Assembly: GCA_949987705.1 (NCBI GenBank)
Contig: OX465283.1
Span: 155,945,850-156,009,849 of the forward strand
DNA length: 64,000 nucleotides
Direction of reading: 5' to 3'
DNA from: Thereva unica
Lineage: Eukaryota; Arthropoda; Insecta; Diptera; Therevidae
Positions within the stretch are counted from its first letter, which is position 1, and the number at the start of each line of letters is the position of its first letter. The notes under the pieces are model-generated. The model worked only from the letters and a program-made list of their open reading frames with translations. It had not been told where the DNA came from and searched no databases. The position numbers were made by a program, and so were the translations under genes. Positions 10,775 to 22,990 of this stretch are shown here, piece after piece.

Positions 10775-11008
10775 TTACACCAAGCGATTCAGGAATTAAT
10801 TGTGCAAGTATGGGAGCAGAAAGTTATGTCAGAAGACTGGAGAAAAGGCATCCTCTGCCCGGTACACAAAAAAGGAGATATCACAGCGTGCACTAATTAT
10901 CGCGGTATAACGTTGTTGATATTCTCCGATATCCTACAAAACAGGATGACCGCATACGCCAGAAACATCATAGGCCAATGCCTGTGTGGCTTCAGCTCAG
11001 GCAAATAA
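10775..11008 (+). pseudogene. RTE-type LINE fragment 1, 3' half of the split reverse transcriptase
   Basis: Continues the frame broken at 8579: HQAIQELIVQVWEQKVMSED, then WRKGILCPVHKKGD and NYRGITLL. These are the RT block with W-x-x-G-x-x-x-P-x-x-K-K-G-D and N-Y-R-G-I-x-L-L. A short internal deletion follows (LLIFSDILQNRM lacks the usual linker), then a GFSSGK ending and a stop. The rest of the palm domain, including the catalytic YxDD, is absent. Confidence 0.8.
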
Positions 11009-11050
11009 CGAACTTGTCACGAAACATGGCTTGTCTTTCATCACAGAATG

Positions 11051-11098
11051 TTATGTATACAGTTTTCTAACTATCATATGTATACAGTTTTCTAACTA
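11051..11098. repeat. Tandem duplication of a ~23-bp unit
   Basis: TATGTATACAGTTTTCTAAC plus TATC occurs twice in direct succession (about 11052-11075 and 11077-11099). Confidence 0.7.
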
Positions 11099-11099
11099 T

Positions 11100-14000
11100 C
11101 CAATTGCATGCATCTTTAGTTTGCAGTTTGTCACGACACTGCAAAGATCATTTATGTACATGCTGAAGAGTAACGGTCTTAGTATGGAACCTTGTGGAAC
11201 ACCGTGCTTGATTGGTTAAAAAAACCGAAACTGAATTTTGTAGCCATACTTTTTTTTATATCGACTATGGAATTAAGGAGGCAACTGAGCATGAATATTC
11301 CATGTGGTCTATGAGGTTTGGTTCTGAAAGCTTGTATGGTCAACACTGTTAAATATCTTCTGAAGTCAGGAACAGTGACCACCTTCAATAGTGCAATTAA
11401 ATTGAATTATAAATCTAGAAAAAAAAAATCACAATAAAATAAGTGTCGACATTTACACATAATTGGATTACATTCTTTGTTTTTGGCACAAATTAATTTT
11501 TTCGCACGAATTATTAATTTTTTAAGACAAATGTTCTTGCCACAATACTGCTTTAAATTACTAACAAAAAACCCTCTTTAAAATTCTAAAAACTGCAAAC
11601 AATTGGCAATTATGAAATACCACAACTATCATAACCTTGAATTTGCCAAGAAAATATCATTCAAAATTCTTTGTGTTAATTTTGTTATTATTCATTGACA
11701 AGCAAAAAAATAAAAATTAAAAAAATTAAATTAATAAAAAAAATTGTATAACAAAAGCCCGCACATACCACTGCCAATATTTTCTGACCTCCAATCCAAA
11801 GAAAGAAATCACGATTTTAACTACAATCTTTCAACATTATTCATCCCATAAAACTTAAAATGTATTCACAATACCTTTTTTTATTTCGACCTGCTCTACC
11901 TCGGGTCTACGAGCAAACTTTAACCAAATTAATAACTCTAACTATAACACGGCAGGTAAGAAAAAAAAACAGCGAACACTAAAAACTTTTGTTGCTAAGT
12001 CTTTAAAAAAAATTCTCAAAACTCATCACACCTTTTCTCATTAAAAACTAAACGAAAAGACCGGGAACCCATGATTATTATTTTTTTCTTGGGTGGGTTT
12101 AAGTTGTTGGTGGTTGGTTGGTGGTTGGTGATGGTTTTGAGACATCACCCGAACATCAATCCACATTTAAACTCCTTAACCCAAAACATATTTTGTCTAA
12201 TCTAATCCAGCACCTTTTTTTGGATGGGGCAAGGGGTGCGGGGTTTTGTTTTAAACTCATTAAAATATTAACGAAGGAACTAAAAAAAAAATTAAGATTC
12301 TTTAAGCTGCTCATCTCCCAGGTAAAAAGACGGTAGTTACCTAATCCCGTAAAGATTAGTTTCGTGTTAATTGAAATTATGTAATCTCGCTCCTCTAACC
12401 CCACTAGAAGATCCAAACTAAGAAAGAGTTTCTTAAGACTTCAGAGACCACACCGCGAGGGGCTCCTGCCGCCGATTGACCTGGAATAGTTGGAATATGA
12501 TGGAGATCGCATAAATATGTTCTTTTTAAGTACCTGCAAACGTGGGGCCATCACCGAAATGAGCAATTTAATATCCAAATCGTGCGTATCTAGACATGGA
12601 ATTTTTTACGTTACCTTGAAACCCTTTTTTTTCGGGTTTTATATGTAGATTTTCGGGCGTCTTAAGTTTCAAGACAACAAGGCTATATAGAGGAGCGGAA
12701 TGGGCTATATCCAAGACGCATAAATTCTGTCCGAAACTCTCAATCAGCGGCAGTAAATCGTCCTGTCACCAAACGGCAACAATTTCGTTGGAAAGTTATG
12801 CAACACACTCGAACTCGATTCCCTTCAAGATGGCCATTAATAAAGCAGAACAACAACAACAACAGCAGCAGTTCGAGGAGAGCCTCCACAGCATAAATCA
12901 CTTCATGACCGTGTAATAATTTTATATCAGACAACAACAGCGTCCCATCGATGCCGGGGCTCCTTCCTTCCTTATCCCCCCAAAAACTTGAACGAAAAAA
13001 AACTTGGAGATGTTGCTAACTCTACTCAAGACTCTGCCCAGACGAAATGGAGCACACACACAGACTGGATTGCGGAAAAAGGGGACTGGATTTTCGGAGA
13101 TTTCATTTTTTTGTCCATTGGAACCCATCTTCTGTGAATGGGGGTCTTGGGTCGTGCGCATATTACGTTAAAAACGCGTGACCATACCGTCATCCTACCT
13201 CCAGACTTCTGATACTGGACAAGGTACATGCTCCAAACCACAGCACATTTGGATCAACCTTTTTGACTTAAATACTCGTAAATTTAAGTCACGAACACTT
13301 CCCCCTTCAGAAGACCCCCCAAAAAAATTTTATGCCAAAAACGACATATCCAGTAATTACCGCACTTTGCTTGCTTGAATTAATTAGTGCCAGACCTGAG
13401 AGTTACCTGAGGGTGCCCTATTTCACCAGAGTATATTTTAGACGCTCTGGCTGTCGAGAACTACAACCGTAGCAGATTTCCTGTGCTGTATTGGAGGAAA
13501 TATGTGCCAGACAAAATATTGACATAACTTTTTGGGTATGTTCACGATTCCTCCCCAAATAATACAGTGCCAGACACTGGAGCCATAATTCATGATATCT
13601 TGATCAGTTTTCCTTGAGACATGAATACCTTCTGGCCGTGCGACTGCGACATGCCCCAAGGAGGTCGCCAATTTCTTTGCACATTGTATGTAAATTGGGA
13701 GTTTTTTTTTATTTAACAAAAAAAAAATAAATAAATGCTTAAAGAGTTCCTAAAGAAAAATTTACATATTAACATGCCAATTCTTTTTTTTTTTGATTTT
13801 TTTGATTGTTTCCACTTTTTTTGGGGGAGACTTTAAGTTTCTAGACGCATGGGAGTTTTCTTGAGAATTTAATAGGATTCCTAAGATGACAATGGTTAGT
13901 TCAAGTTTCTTTATTTGGATTCGGCTGTTATTGGATGTCCGGTGGTTGAAAGATGGCTTACCTTGGTAAGGTTGGTACACTTGTCTCTTTGGGCATCTGT

Positions 14001-14432
14001 CAAAATTTATGGCCATATTGAATGTATGGTTTGGATCAGTTGTTAGTCACGATCGTTGTTTTTCGATTCTATCATGGTCTTTTCGGAATTTTTAAAAGAA
14101 ATTTGTTTGATATGCTATGGGTTTAATGAAATTGGGTTGAGATAAGGATAATTTGCAACACACCACAGATTGCGTCTTTGGCCGGAAGGTACAAAACTTT
14201 GCTCCAGAATAGTTTTTTTTACTATCATGTCAATTCGTTGTCCCCCTTGTTCCATAGCCTGCAATACAACATATTTGGTAGGTGCTCTCCTGAGTAGTGC
14301 TCCCCATTTTCCCGCTCTCATTTCAGGCTTTAATTTCTAGGGAGCAAAAAAGGTTTGCTCTTGCACTTTAAGGCTTGTTCTTACGTGAGACCAAAACCAC
14401 CTATTCGTCTGCAAAACCAAGCCTTAAAACCT
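11100..14432. other. No recognisable gene; AT-rich
   Basis: Very AT-rich between 11400 and 12030. A (CAA/CAG)n run at 12848-12872 sits in a 28-codon open frame that encodes polyglutamine (12830-12916), too short to call a gene. No domain or RNA gene is visible. Confidence 0.45.
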
Positions 14433-14833
14433 CCATTCACACACAGACCGTTAACAGGCATAGCCCGATGAAAACCACACATTACTCAGTCTGATTGAGC
14501 CATGAGAACCTGAGGCAACCGCCTGACAGGCCATGGACTGCAGGTCACTTAATGATGCTTCACAGACACACAAGGAAGACGAAAGTTTAGCGTAGCAGAT
14601 TGTTAATTCAAGTGTAAAAATGTTCCCGGTCTCATCGAAAACTTCAGACTGAATAAAAGTTTAGATCTTCAGACACGGACTGACGATAAAGGCCCACACA
14701 CATAAAGAATTTTGTTAGTTTTCCTGGATTGCAAGCCACGGCCAGGCGGCGGCCGATGAGTGTGAGGTAATACTTGAATTCAATGCGACAAAGCTTCAGG
14801 CCGTGGCCTGCCGGCAGCCTGTGTGTGAAGATG
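14433..14833. repeat. MITE-like element, family Y copy 1
   Basis: The left end reads CCATTCACACACAG and the right end, complemented, CCATCTTCACACACAG, with further matches around CAGGC inside. The interior is clearly related to 31751-32138: shared words include CGGACTGACGATAAA, GTTTAACGCAGCAGgtTTGTAAT-like and GGCCTGCCGGC. No coding capacity. The CA-start and lack of protein suggest a hAT-type MITE, but I could not define a target duplication. Confidence 0.6.
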
Positions 14834-15129
14834 GTCGTTTGATGCACATGGTCATTTGATGCACATACTTTACAATTAAGAATACCTGATTTTCTTTATA
14901 TGATGTTTCCTTGGTGGCGGATATATACACTGGCACCCAGGCGGCCATACATATACTCAGGCACGGCCCTGTACAGATATGAATGTAGTCGTAATCGACA
15001 ACTCCAAACGCGGGGGTCATTTTACCAAAGGGTCCCCCAACTAAGTACTAATCACGTCCAATGCTGCTTGAACGGCGCAATCGAAAGAGAACCGATTTAC
15101 TGGGTATGCCTAATGCCGCCATATATTTT
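14834..15129. other. No recognisable feature
   Basis: Short spacer between a MITE-like repeat and a LINE fragment. Confidence 0.4.
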
Positions 15130-15545
15130 TTAAAGCCTTAATTTTGACATCAAGTCGGTTACGAAGTTGTCGTCGTATCAAAATCCGCGTCGTCGAATAC
15201 GAACGCTGCTGATTGAGCCATCGTACGACGTTTGAAGAAGTTAGATGATTTTCAATGGCACGTGTTCGATTTCCAAGGCTCTCCACAAGCTGTTCAAATT
15301 GATGCAATCAAAAGCTTGTTTGAAATCGATGAAAATGATGACCGCAACGAATTATTTCTTCCAGTAGCTGACGAAGAGTATTTGATCAAATCATCTTCGT
15401 TGTGGTATAAATCCTGCTTGTTTTTTCCGGCTCGTTTGCTCTCGATGTTTCTGTAGCCTCGACTGTATGATATCCGACAGTCGCTTTTCTTCAAAATTGG
15501 TAAAACGATCGCTCTCTTCGGCGTCGACGGGACAAGATCCGAATG
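15130..15545 (-). pseudogene. RTE-type LINE fragment, reverse strand
   Basis: The complement of this stretch matches 21790-22190 of the RTE element on the plus strand. Translation gives FEQLVESLGNRTRAIENHLT and VRWLNQQRSYSTT, corresponding to LKQLVESLETEHVPLKNIQL and YDGSTSSVHIR in the other copy, i.e. the RT palm between the D-box and the YADD box. Frame breaks separate the pieces. It shows this RTE family has more than one copy here. Confidence 0.75.
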
Positions 15546-18500
15546 TCATAAGTAAGTTCTACTAAAACTTAGGCAGAGACGTGCTTCTATCTTGAATACA
15601 TCACTACCGTAATTGCATCCGAGTCTACCAAGCTCTACCTTAGGGTACATACGAGTTTATCTTAGCAACCGTAGTGCTTACACTTTTGAATTTTTAAGGT
15701 CTCAATAACATTTTAAGTAAAAATTTGAGAAGAAGTGTGTGTCTGGTGTGTGTGTCGTAATTTTTTTCCTGCGTGTATTAACGGAAATATGATCTGAAAA
15801 TATTTTCATAATATTCGGTTGAGCCGTTTTTTTCTTCTTTAAATGACGTACGCGATTTTTGAACCTGCACGATATCACGCGAACTAAAAACGATATCAAC
15901 TTTTTCGAGATGCGGACCGAGGCTCATTATCGGAAAAAAAAATTTCTAAAAAATTTCATAACATTCGGTCAAGCCGTTTTTTTTTTGTTTGAAGGAAAAT
16001 TTCGGCAAAGGGTCCAAATACAACCCGTTCTAAATGAAGGTATCGTTATTTGAACAAGGAGGAGTATCGTCCCGTCCGATAGGTGAACACCGGGCCTAAC
16101 ATAATTGAATTTGAGGTTAAGATTCAAAAAGCACCATTCTAGAGGTTTAGGGTTGGATTGCTTTCCCAGTTTGATCTGTTACATTATTAAATAAGATTGG
16201 GCCCGTTCTCATCGTTTTCCGATTAAATGCTGTTGGAAATTGTACACATTGTATGCTTTGGTAGAGTTGTCTGAAGTACAAAAGGGTTGAAGGAGGTTAA
16301 ATTTGATAGTTACTCCTTCTTACTAAAATTTTGAGTTAAGAAAACTGAGATAGGTTTTAACTAATTTGTAGCTTAAGAATCTCTAAAAATATAATGATGA
16401 GGTTAACAAATTTTGAAGTGGTATATTACTTGTATTACAGTAAAAATCTTCTATGTTCTATTGTAAATCCGTCGACTCTGTAAAATATAAAATAAAAAAA
16501 AAATGAAATCCATGAATACAATTCCTTTTTCTCTCCATCTCAAGCACTAAACTCATTGTTACAACTGCTTACAAATGCTAGCTTATGATTTACTTCTCCT
16601 CGCGAATCCCCACCCCACATCTCCACATCTTTTCATAGCATTATGAAGTCGCACATTGCTATCCACGTCATGTTTTATAAAGGATGTCACAACTTGGTAT
16701 ATATGTATGTAGAGAGTCTAGAGGTCTTCGCCAAAGCCTTTTCCCGACCGGTAACAACCGCACAATAGCTTTCAAGTATCACCACCCATCTACGCGATTT
16801 AAATTCTCTTGTGAAAGGTGGTGGTAGCTGGATGGGTGTTTGTATCCCGGGTAATATAGCCCATTGGTGTATATGGATGTAGGTATATATGTATATGTGT
16901 GTAGGACGGGGGGGCATAAAACACAATTCTTAATCCTTCTAACTTTGCAGAAACTTTGAATTTCACCCCAGAGCTTAAACACGAGCGAATATTTACACGT
17001 TGGTTTTGTCTTCATCTTATCGTCTCTCATATGTATAATATCCTTTCCCTTGATACGTGCCGAGATTGAGTTTTCCTTAAGGATACACACAACGGCAGCA
17101 GCATCCCCTTGCGGTTTTATCGGTCGTTGCTAAGGCGAAATTTGGTTAAGCGCGCGTTAAAGTCGACGCATACAGTAAAGCCAAGGCTACGTTCTCGCAA
17201 TGGCGGTCTTGCAGGGGGCGAAAGACATTATTGCGGTCAGGGATTTATTAGGTGTGGGATATGAGCATTATCAGAGAAGAGAATCAACCCATAACAATCT
17301 ACACTTTAATAACCCAGACATCCCTATTAAATTACGTTTAAGGATATACAAGGTGCATCTACTACTAGTCGCGAGCTAACTCTAGCACATACCCTGTGAC
17401 TAGGTAAACGAGGTTCGAGTATAGTGAAAGTTTATAGTCCTTGAAATTAGTTGCTTACAACGTCTTGGGATATTATGCACGTATGTTGGGACCTAGTTAA
17501 TGAAAATTACCCCAATCCCCTTCGGTACTTTTGTGTCTGCAGTAAAAACTACCCCCACTAACTTTACAACGAAGCGAGAAGCGCTTTTATACTGCGGTAA
17601 ATAATGTCGGATGGAGTTTTTGTCGTATTTTGATTCAAGGTTTTTGCTATGCGATATCGAAGACTCTGGATCGCAATCTTTGAAGAGTTCTTATGCAGCA
17701 ACAACAACCTCCAACCGAAAAAAAATAAACTTTCCCGTCTATGATGGAACAGAGCCAAGCTACCAACTCTGACGGGGGAAAGTCCACCTATAAGAAGTGA
17801 AATGAATGAAACTCAACCGAAAGTAGATTTGGAATCTTTCTCTCTAGTCTCCTCTAGAACTGCTTGGTTTTTTGTGCCATATACTGCGTCATGCCGAAAG
17901 AGAACAAACGTCGTCTTATCATTTGTAAGGATTTTCAGATTCCCCAGCTCCTCCACAGCTCCAAATTCAAGTCCTTTCTGGTTTTTTTTTCTTCTGTTGA
18001 ATCGTTTACTGTGTAAGTTTATGTACTCTTGTTCTGGACACGAAAAAATAACATCTTCCAGACTGGCAGGGTATTCTGTTGTTGAACAACCGACGTCTTA
18101 GACGGAAAGCATAATCGACATAAGGTACTTGGAATATAGCCCTTTTGAATTGACTACTTTGAGGGTATCATCCTTTATGGATGTTTTGGACGTGCGATGG
18201 GCCAGTAAAATGGAACGGGGACACCTTAGCAGCACACAGTCCAAGAAGGGTCGTAGCAAGGGAGGGGGCCAGGAGTTACGTCAAAAATAATTTTGTCGTT
18301 TATCTCATTTGTTTAAATAATGATAAAAACGCTGGCACGATGTCAAGCTGGCTAGCCACACATAGAGATACGGAATCGGTACTCGATTCTTAACTCATAC
18401 GAGTACTCGATACCTGTGACCGAATAATATTACTCATATCATTGCTTGTAGGTTAGAATCGAGGACCGAGTACAAAATTTTCATTCGAGCCAGAATTCAG

Positions 18501-18640
18501 GGTAATTGCAAGTTCGTCTCAGTCGTGACGCAGGAAAGTTTAGAGCAGTTTACATCCCAAACGCAAAGTGGAAACGAAAGTTGGAAATCTTTTGTTTGTA
18601 CGCGTCCCTCTCGATTCACCAACTTCGAATCCACGTGCTT
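15546..18640. other. No recognisable gene; contains a 150-bp-spaced repeat pair
   Basis: TTCATAATATTCGGTTGAGC (15804) and its diverged copy TTCATAACATTCGGTCAAGC (15955) stand 150 bp apart, each followed by CGTTTTTTT, indicating a decayed tandem dimer. TATATG simple sequence lies near 16870-16900. An ORF of 64-103 codons on either strand matches nothing known. At 18179-18240 a frame (MDVLDVRWASKME) faintly recalls the LINE endonuclease start but is too weak to call. Confidence 0.45.
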
Positions 18641-18659
18641 GAAACACAGAGAAAATCGG

Positions 18660-19584
18660 GAATCGAAAAATGCATAACCTAAAGGATGTCACAGGTATAC
18701 GACAACCATTCGTTGAAAGGATCAGGAATGCCAATGCAAGTAGTACAATAGGTCCAGCCGTAGTACCTTTGGACCAAGTATCTCACCAAAGGAGAAAAAG
18801 AAGAATACCTATGCAAGCGATGGCAAATTTCGGAACTACGACTTACCGGATCCGGGACATTGACAATCGTCCCGCTAACAATCGACGAAACGACGAAGCT
18901 TTACTCTTCTGGTGGTGAGAAATGAGAGGCCGGAGTCGGCTTTATGGTCGATCGACGAGCTGCCAGCAGCGTTATCGCATTCCAACCGATATTTGAGCGT
19001 TTGGCGGTTATAACCATCGGTGGAACGATCAAGACCCATATCATATTGGTTTATGCGCCAACCGAGATCAGCACGGACGCGAACAAGGACGAATTTTATG
19101 ATCAGCTCGAACCAAATTAATAACACTAGCGGGGGACTTCAATGCACATTCACGAGTAGATCGAACTTAATGGGAAGGAACGATGGGCGAATTCGGACAT
19201 GGAATAATTTACGACGACTTAGGCATGCTTTCATTTGCAGCGTCCAACAACTTGATCGTTGGCAACAGCATTTTCCGCCACCCAGTTAAACAGTTGCACC
19301 TGGCGAAATCCATCCGGCAAAGACTCGGCGATGTTAGACTACATTTGACAAACGACAAAAAATCGGATGGAAGTTTCGTGACCTCTCCCCATGAACGTAT
19401 GCAGCGGTGGAGCGAATTCATTCACCGGCTGTACAACCACGATCCGCCACAAAGTCCAGCACCAGAACCGCCGATTATCGAACAGTCGACGAATCAGTTT
19501 CTCGATAACGAACCGACAATTATCGAGGTGAAGACGACAATAAAATCGCTGAAAAATAAAAAAGGGCCGGGAATAGACCAAGTA
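18660..19584 (+). pseudogene. RTE-type LINE 2, AP-endonuclease and linker region
   Basis: From about 18823 the frame reads WQISELRLTGSGTLTIV, the LINE endonuclease block containing the catalytic glutamate (S-E-x-R-x-T-G-S-G). Next come LYSSGGEK, GVGFMVDRRAASSVIAFQ, HIILVYAPTEIS (V-Y-A-P-T) and AGDFNAHSRVD (G-D-F-N catalytic block), then GHGIIYDDLGMLSFAASNNL. The linker IEVKTTIKSLKNKKGPGIDQ ends at the site where a Jockey-like LINE is inserted. Frameshifts at about 18920 and 19118 break it. Continues at 21609. Confidence 0.85.
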
Positions 19585-21608
19585 TTCCCCCAACGAGTCA
19601 CTTCGGCGTGAGTATATCAAGTCGAGAAACTCCTGTAATTCCATCATCAGGAAGGTCAAAGCATCATTTGACAACAAATTGAGAAGTAAGATCCTCAACA
19701 CCCACGTAGGCAGCAAAAACTTCTGGTCCTTGGTAACTTCCATCAAGAAGAATTTTACTTCTTCCTCAACCCCTCCATTCATTAATGGAAAGGAGGTGAT
19801 AACAGAAAGCAAATCCAAGGCCGATTTATTGGCATCTCTGTTCGCCTCAAATTCTTCGTTACCTGAAGCTGATACGTCACCACCGGTCCTCGATCGCAAC
19901 GCCCATTCAATGGACGGAATTTTCTTCAGGACACGAGAGGTGTATAAATGTCTCAAAGATCTTGACGTCAATAAATCCACTGGCCCCGATAATATTCCCC
20001 CTATGGTTCTCAAAAAGTGTGCCTCACCCTTGGCTAAACCTCTGCGCAAACTTTTCGCCATGTCATATTTCTCCGGAGTTTATCCCAACTCTTGGAAACT
20101 AGCTCATGTTCAGCCCATTCCCAAAAAAGGTGAAGCCAGCGACCCTTTAAACTACCGCCCAATAGCATTAACTTCTGTTCTCTCCAAAGTTATGGAGACA
20201 ATAATCAATAGAAGGTTGATGAAATATCTAGAGTCTAACCAAATTATTCACGACAGACAGTACGGCTTTAGACCAAAAAGGTCTACTGGCGGCCTTCTTG
20301 TGTGCCTGACTGAACACATCAACCAAAGCATTCATGGCTTCGGTGAGTCTGGTCTGGTTGCTCTGGATATCTCTAAGGCCTTTGACAGAGTATGGCATCC
20401 CGCTCTGCTGTCGAAACTCCAAGCTATTGGTATTGATTCAGTTCTAGGGAACTGGATTGAGAGCTTTCTTTCTGGCCGTTCAATCAAGGTAGTATTGGAT
20501 GGCGTCGAATCCAACCCCCATTCCATTTCGGCCGGCGTTCCCCAAGGGGCGATTCTCTCGCCTACCCTCTTTCTTATATTTATTAATGATCTGCTCTCAA
20601 TCCCCTCCAATCCACTTCATAGTTTTGCCGATGACGGTACTTTGCGTTACTCATACCCCTCCGACAACACAGGACAAGCAAATGCCAGACCTTGTCTCTT
20701 AGAACGCGAGCTCATGTCCAACTCTCTTAACGAGGATATCCAACTCATTCTTGATTGGGGCCGCAAGAATCGTGTCGAATTCAACGAAACCAAAACCAAG
20801 TACTGTCTATTCTCCAACAAAACCGGCACCAACCTTCCCTCCATTTCAGTGGGCGAGGATATTATAACAGCTGATCCATATCTGAACATCCTCGGCGTGA
20901 CTCTATCCAACGATCTGCGATGGAATAATCACATACTGCAAATCACCAAGCAAGCGTATCAATGCCTCGGCTTCCTTAAGAGATGCAAGTTTCTCCTTCA
21001 TCCAGCTGCCTTGGCTACAATATACAAGTCCTACATTCGGCCACGCCTTGAATACAACTCGTATATCTGGGCGGGCGCCCCCAAAACCACCTTGGCTTGG
21101 CTAGACAAGGTGCAAAACCGCGCCATCAAACTCATTGGCGATAACACCCTTTGCATCGATTCTTTAAGCCACCGTAGGAATGTAGCAGCGCTCAGCAAGT
21201 TTTACCGCTATTATCATAGCGACTGCTCCACTGAAATCAAAAACCTCGTGCCTACACGGCAATTTTTTTCCCGCAACACAAGACTAGCCAACTCGGCTCA
21301 CCCCTTCACCCTACAACCCTCCCCTTCACGCACATTACGGTTTAGTAGTTCGTTTATAAATAGAACAACTCGATTGTGAAATTCTCTTCCGCAGTCGGTG
21401 TTTCCGAGCTCATATAACATCTCAGAGTTCAAACGCAAGGTTCATCGACATCTACTCATGCACCCTCCAGACCCCTAACCTATCCTATTATCTTTCCTTC
21501 AGATCAAGCTTACTACTATACGCTGCACCATGACTTGTAAGACATGACGGACTAGTAGTACAAAGGGTGATTCCTAAGCTTCATCTTACCACAAAAAAAA
21601 AAAAAAAA
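19585..21608 (+). mobile_element. Jockey-like LINE, longest copy, inserted in RTE LINE 2
   Basis: The 5'-truncated insertion starts at 19585 and ends in a 17-base poly(A) (21592-21608). The host frame GACCAAGTA...GTAACCGCTGAG rejoins as D-Q-V-T-A-E, with AAGTA (19580-19584) and (A)AGTA (21607-21611) as the target duplication. No endonuclease is present because of truncation. The 3' UTR contains the inverted words AAGCTTACTACTA and TAGTAGTACAAAGGG...AAGCTT. Four other copies or scraps of the family lie in the window. Confidence 0.9.
19587..21478 (+). pseudogene. Jockey-like LINE reverse transcriptase, nearly intact
   Basis: The frame is open from 19587 (no ATG; the copy is 5'-truncated) to a TGA at 21377-21379, about 597 codons. 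Counting from the TTG at 19679: K-G-E-x-x-D-P-L-N-Y-R-P-I-A-L block at 150-164, FRPKRST at 197-203, LDISKAFDRVWH at 229-240 (first catalytic Asp), SAGVPQGAILSP at 284-295 and SFADDGTLRY at 315-324 (catalytic FADD). The TGA replaces the TGG Trp found in the copies at 9237 and 57370; 32 further codons follow to the natural TAA at 21476-21478. Typical of Jockey/CR1-group polymerases. Recently inserted but already defective. Confidence 0.85.
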
Positions 21609-22990
21609 GTAACCGCTGAGATGATCAAAGCCGGAGGTGATGTCTTATCACAATAACGTCCTCATAAAACACATATGGCATTCCGATCGTGTTGCGTCGA
21701 CGTGGAAGAAAGCGATTGTTGTCACAATTTTGAAAGAAGACGAGAGTCGGGAATGCAAGAATTATCGCGGTATTAGCCTTCTTTCAATCGTCGGCAAAGA
21801 ATCGAGATTAAACGCGTCGGAAAGAACAACCTGGATTTAGGCCACATAGGACCATTCGCACTCCGTCAGCTAATGGAAGCAAGAATTCGTTGCGGCAAAC
21901 GAACTGTCGTCGTTTTCATTGACTCCAAATCCGCTTTTGATTGCATCTATTGAAACAGCTTGTAGAAAGCCTTGAAACCGAACACGTGCCTTTGAAAAAC
22001 ATTCAACTTCTCCAAGCGTCGTACGATGGCTCAACCAGCAGCGTTCATATTCGAAGCGGCTTGTCCGAGGAGTTCCCGATTCAAACGGGTGCCCGACAGA
22101 AAGACGTCGCTTCGCCACTTCTCTTCAACGTTGTGATCGACGAGATTATGCGTGAAGCATTCGATTCGACGACAACAACTTCGTAACCGAGTTAATGATC
22201 CGCGACGATAGCGTCGTCTTCGCCGACACGGATACCGAAGCAACGGACATCTAATACGACATTTCTCGCATCGCCCAGTCATACGGGATAAAAATCAATG
22301 TGGAAAAGACCAAAGAAATCTGAATGGACGGATCGAAAGCTAGTGATCACTTCGATTGAACCCAAAACGAACAGGTTCCGATGTTCAAATATTAGGGATC
22401 ATTAGTTGGGGAAAAGAAAGTGGCATCGACAGCCGACGTCCATAGTCGCATCGGCCAGGCAACAGCAACATTCTCCTCGCTCAAGTGGTGCATATGGAAA
22501 AAAACAAATATTACCATTGAAACGAAAATACGCCTGCACCGAATATTGATCATTCCGATTCTTTGTTATGGATTTAAAACGTGCACACTGCTCAAACTGG
22601 ACGTTAAGAAGCTCGAGGTCTTCCAAATAAAATGCCTGAGGCAGATTGTCGGTGTTTCATTGTACGATCGCCTTTGAAACGAGACAGTTCGACAAAGATG
22701 CGATCAATAGACACTGATCGAAGAAGAAATGCAAAAACGTTGGACAAGTTTGCCGAATGGATGGTCTTGTCACGTAAACTTCTTTGGCGAAACTGTCCAG
22801 GAGACTGGAGAATCCAGCGATCGGCACCGAAGAAAACCTGGCTACAAAATATCGAGGGCGTCTGAAAAAATCTACGATTATCAGTTATCGAGGCTCGATA
22901 CGTCACCAAAAATCATCGAGAATAGAAACGACTTGTGAACGGAGTTGGAGACCCAGCAACATATCCGTTGCGGAGACGTCCCGCTTGGAC
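21609..22990 (+). pseudogene. RTE-type LINE 2, reverse transcriptase half
   Basis: The frame resumes VTAEMIKAGGDV, then WHSDRVASTWKKAIVVTILK, KNYRGISLLSIVGK, QLVESLETEHVPL, RSGLSEEFPIQTGARQKD and SPLLFNVVIDEIMREAFDS. After a frameshift come DDSVVFADTDTEATD (the YxDD-equivalent box is changed to FADT) and IKINVEKTKEI. The thumb and C-terminal part includes WKKTNITIETKIRLHRILII and KLEVFQIKCLRQIVGVSLYD. Several stops and frameshifts are visible (for example 21957, 22186, 22321). It is inactive, and older than the LINE inserted in it. Confidence 0.85.

Noticed and set aside
12830..12916. 28-codon frame with polyglutamine from (CAA/CAG)n
   Set aside because: Microsatellite translation; no domain, no splice evidence strong enough to call an exon.
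18179..18240. Possible start of RTE endonuclease (DVLDVRW)
   Set aside because: Only seven residues resemble the motif, and the genuine catalytic-Glu block of this element is at about 18823.
19339..20061. 240-codon minus-strand frame
   Set aside because: Antisense shadow of the RTE linker and the LINE reverse transcriptase; no independent domain.
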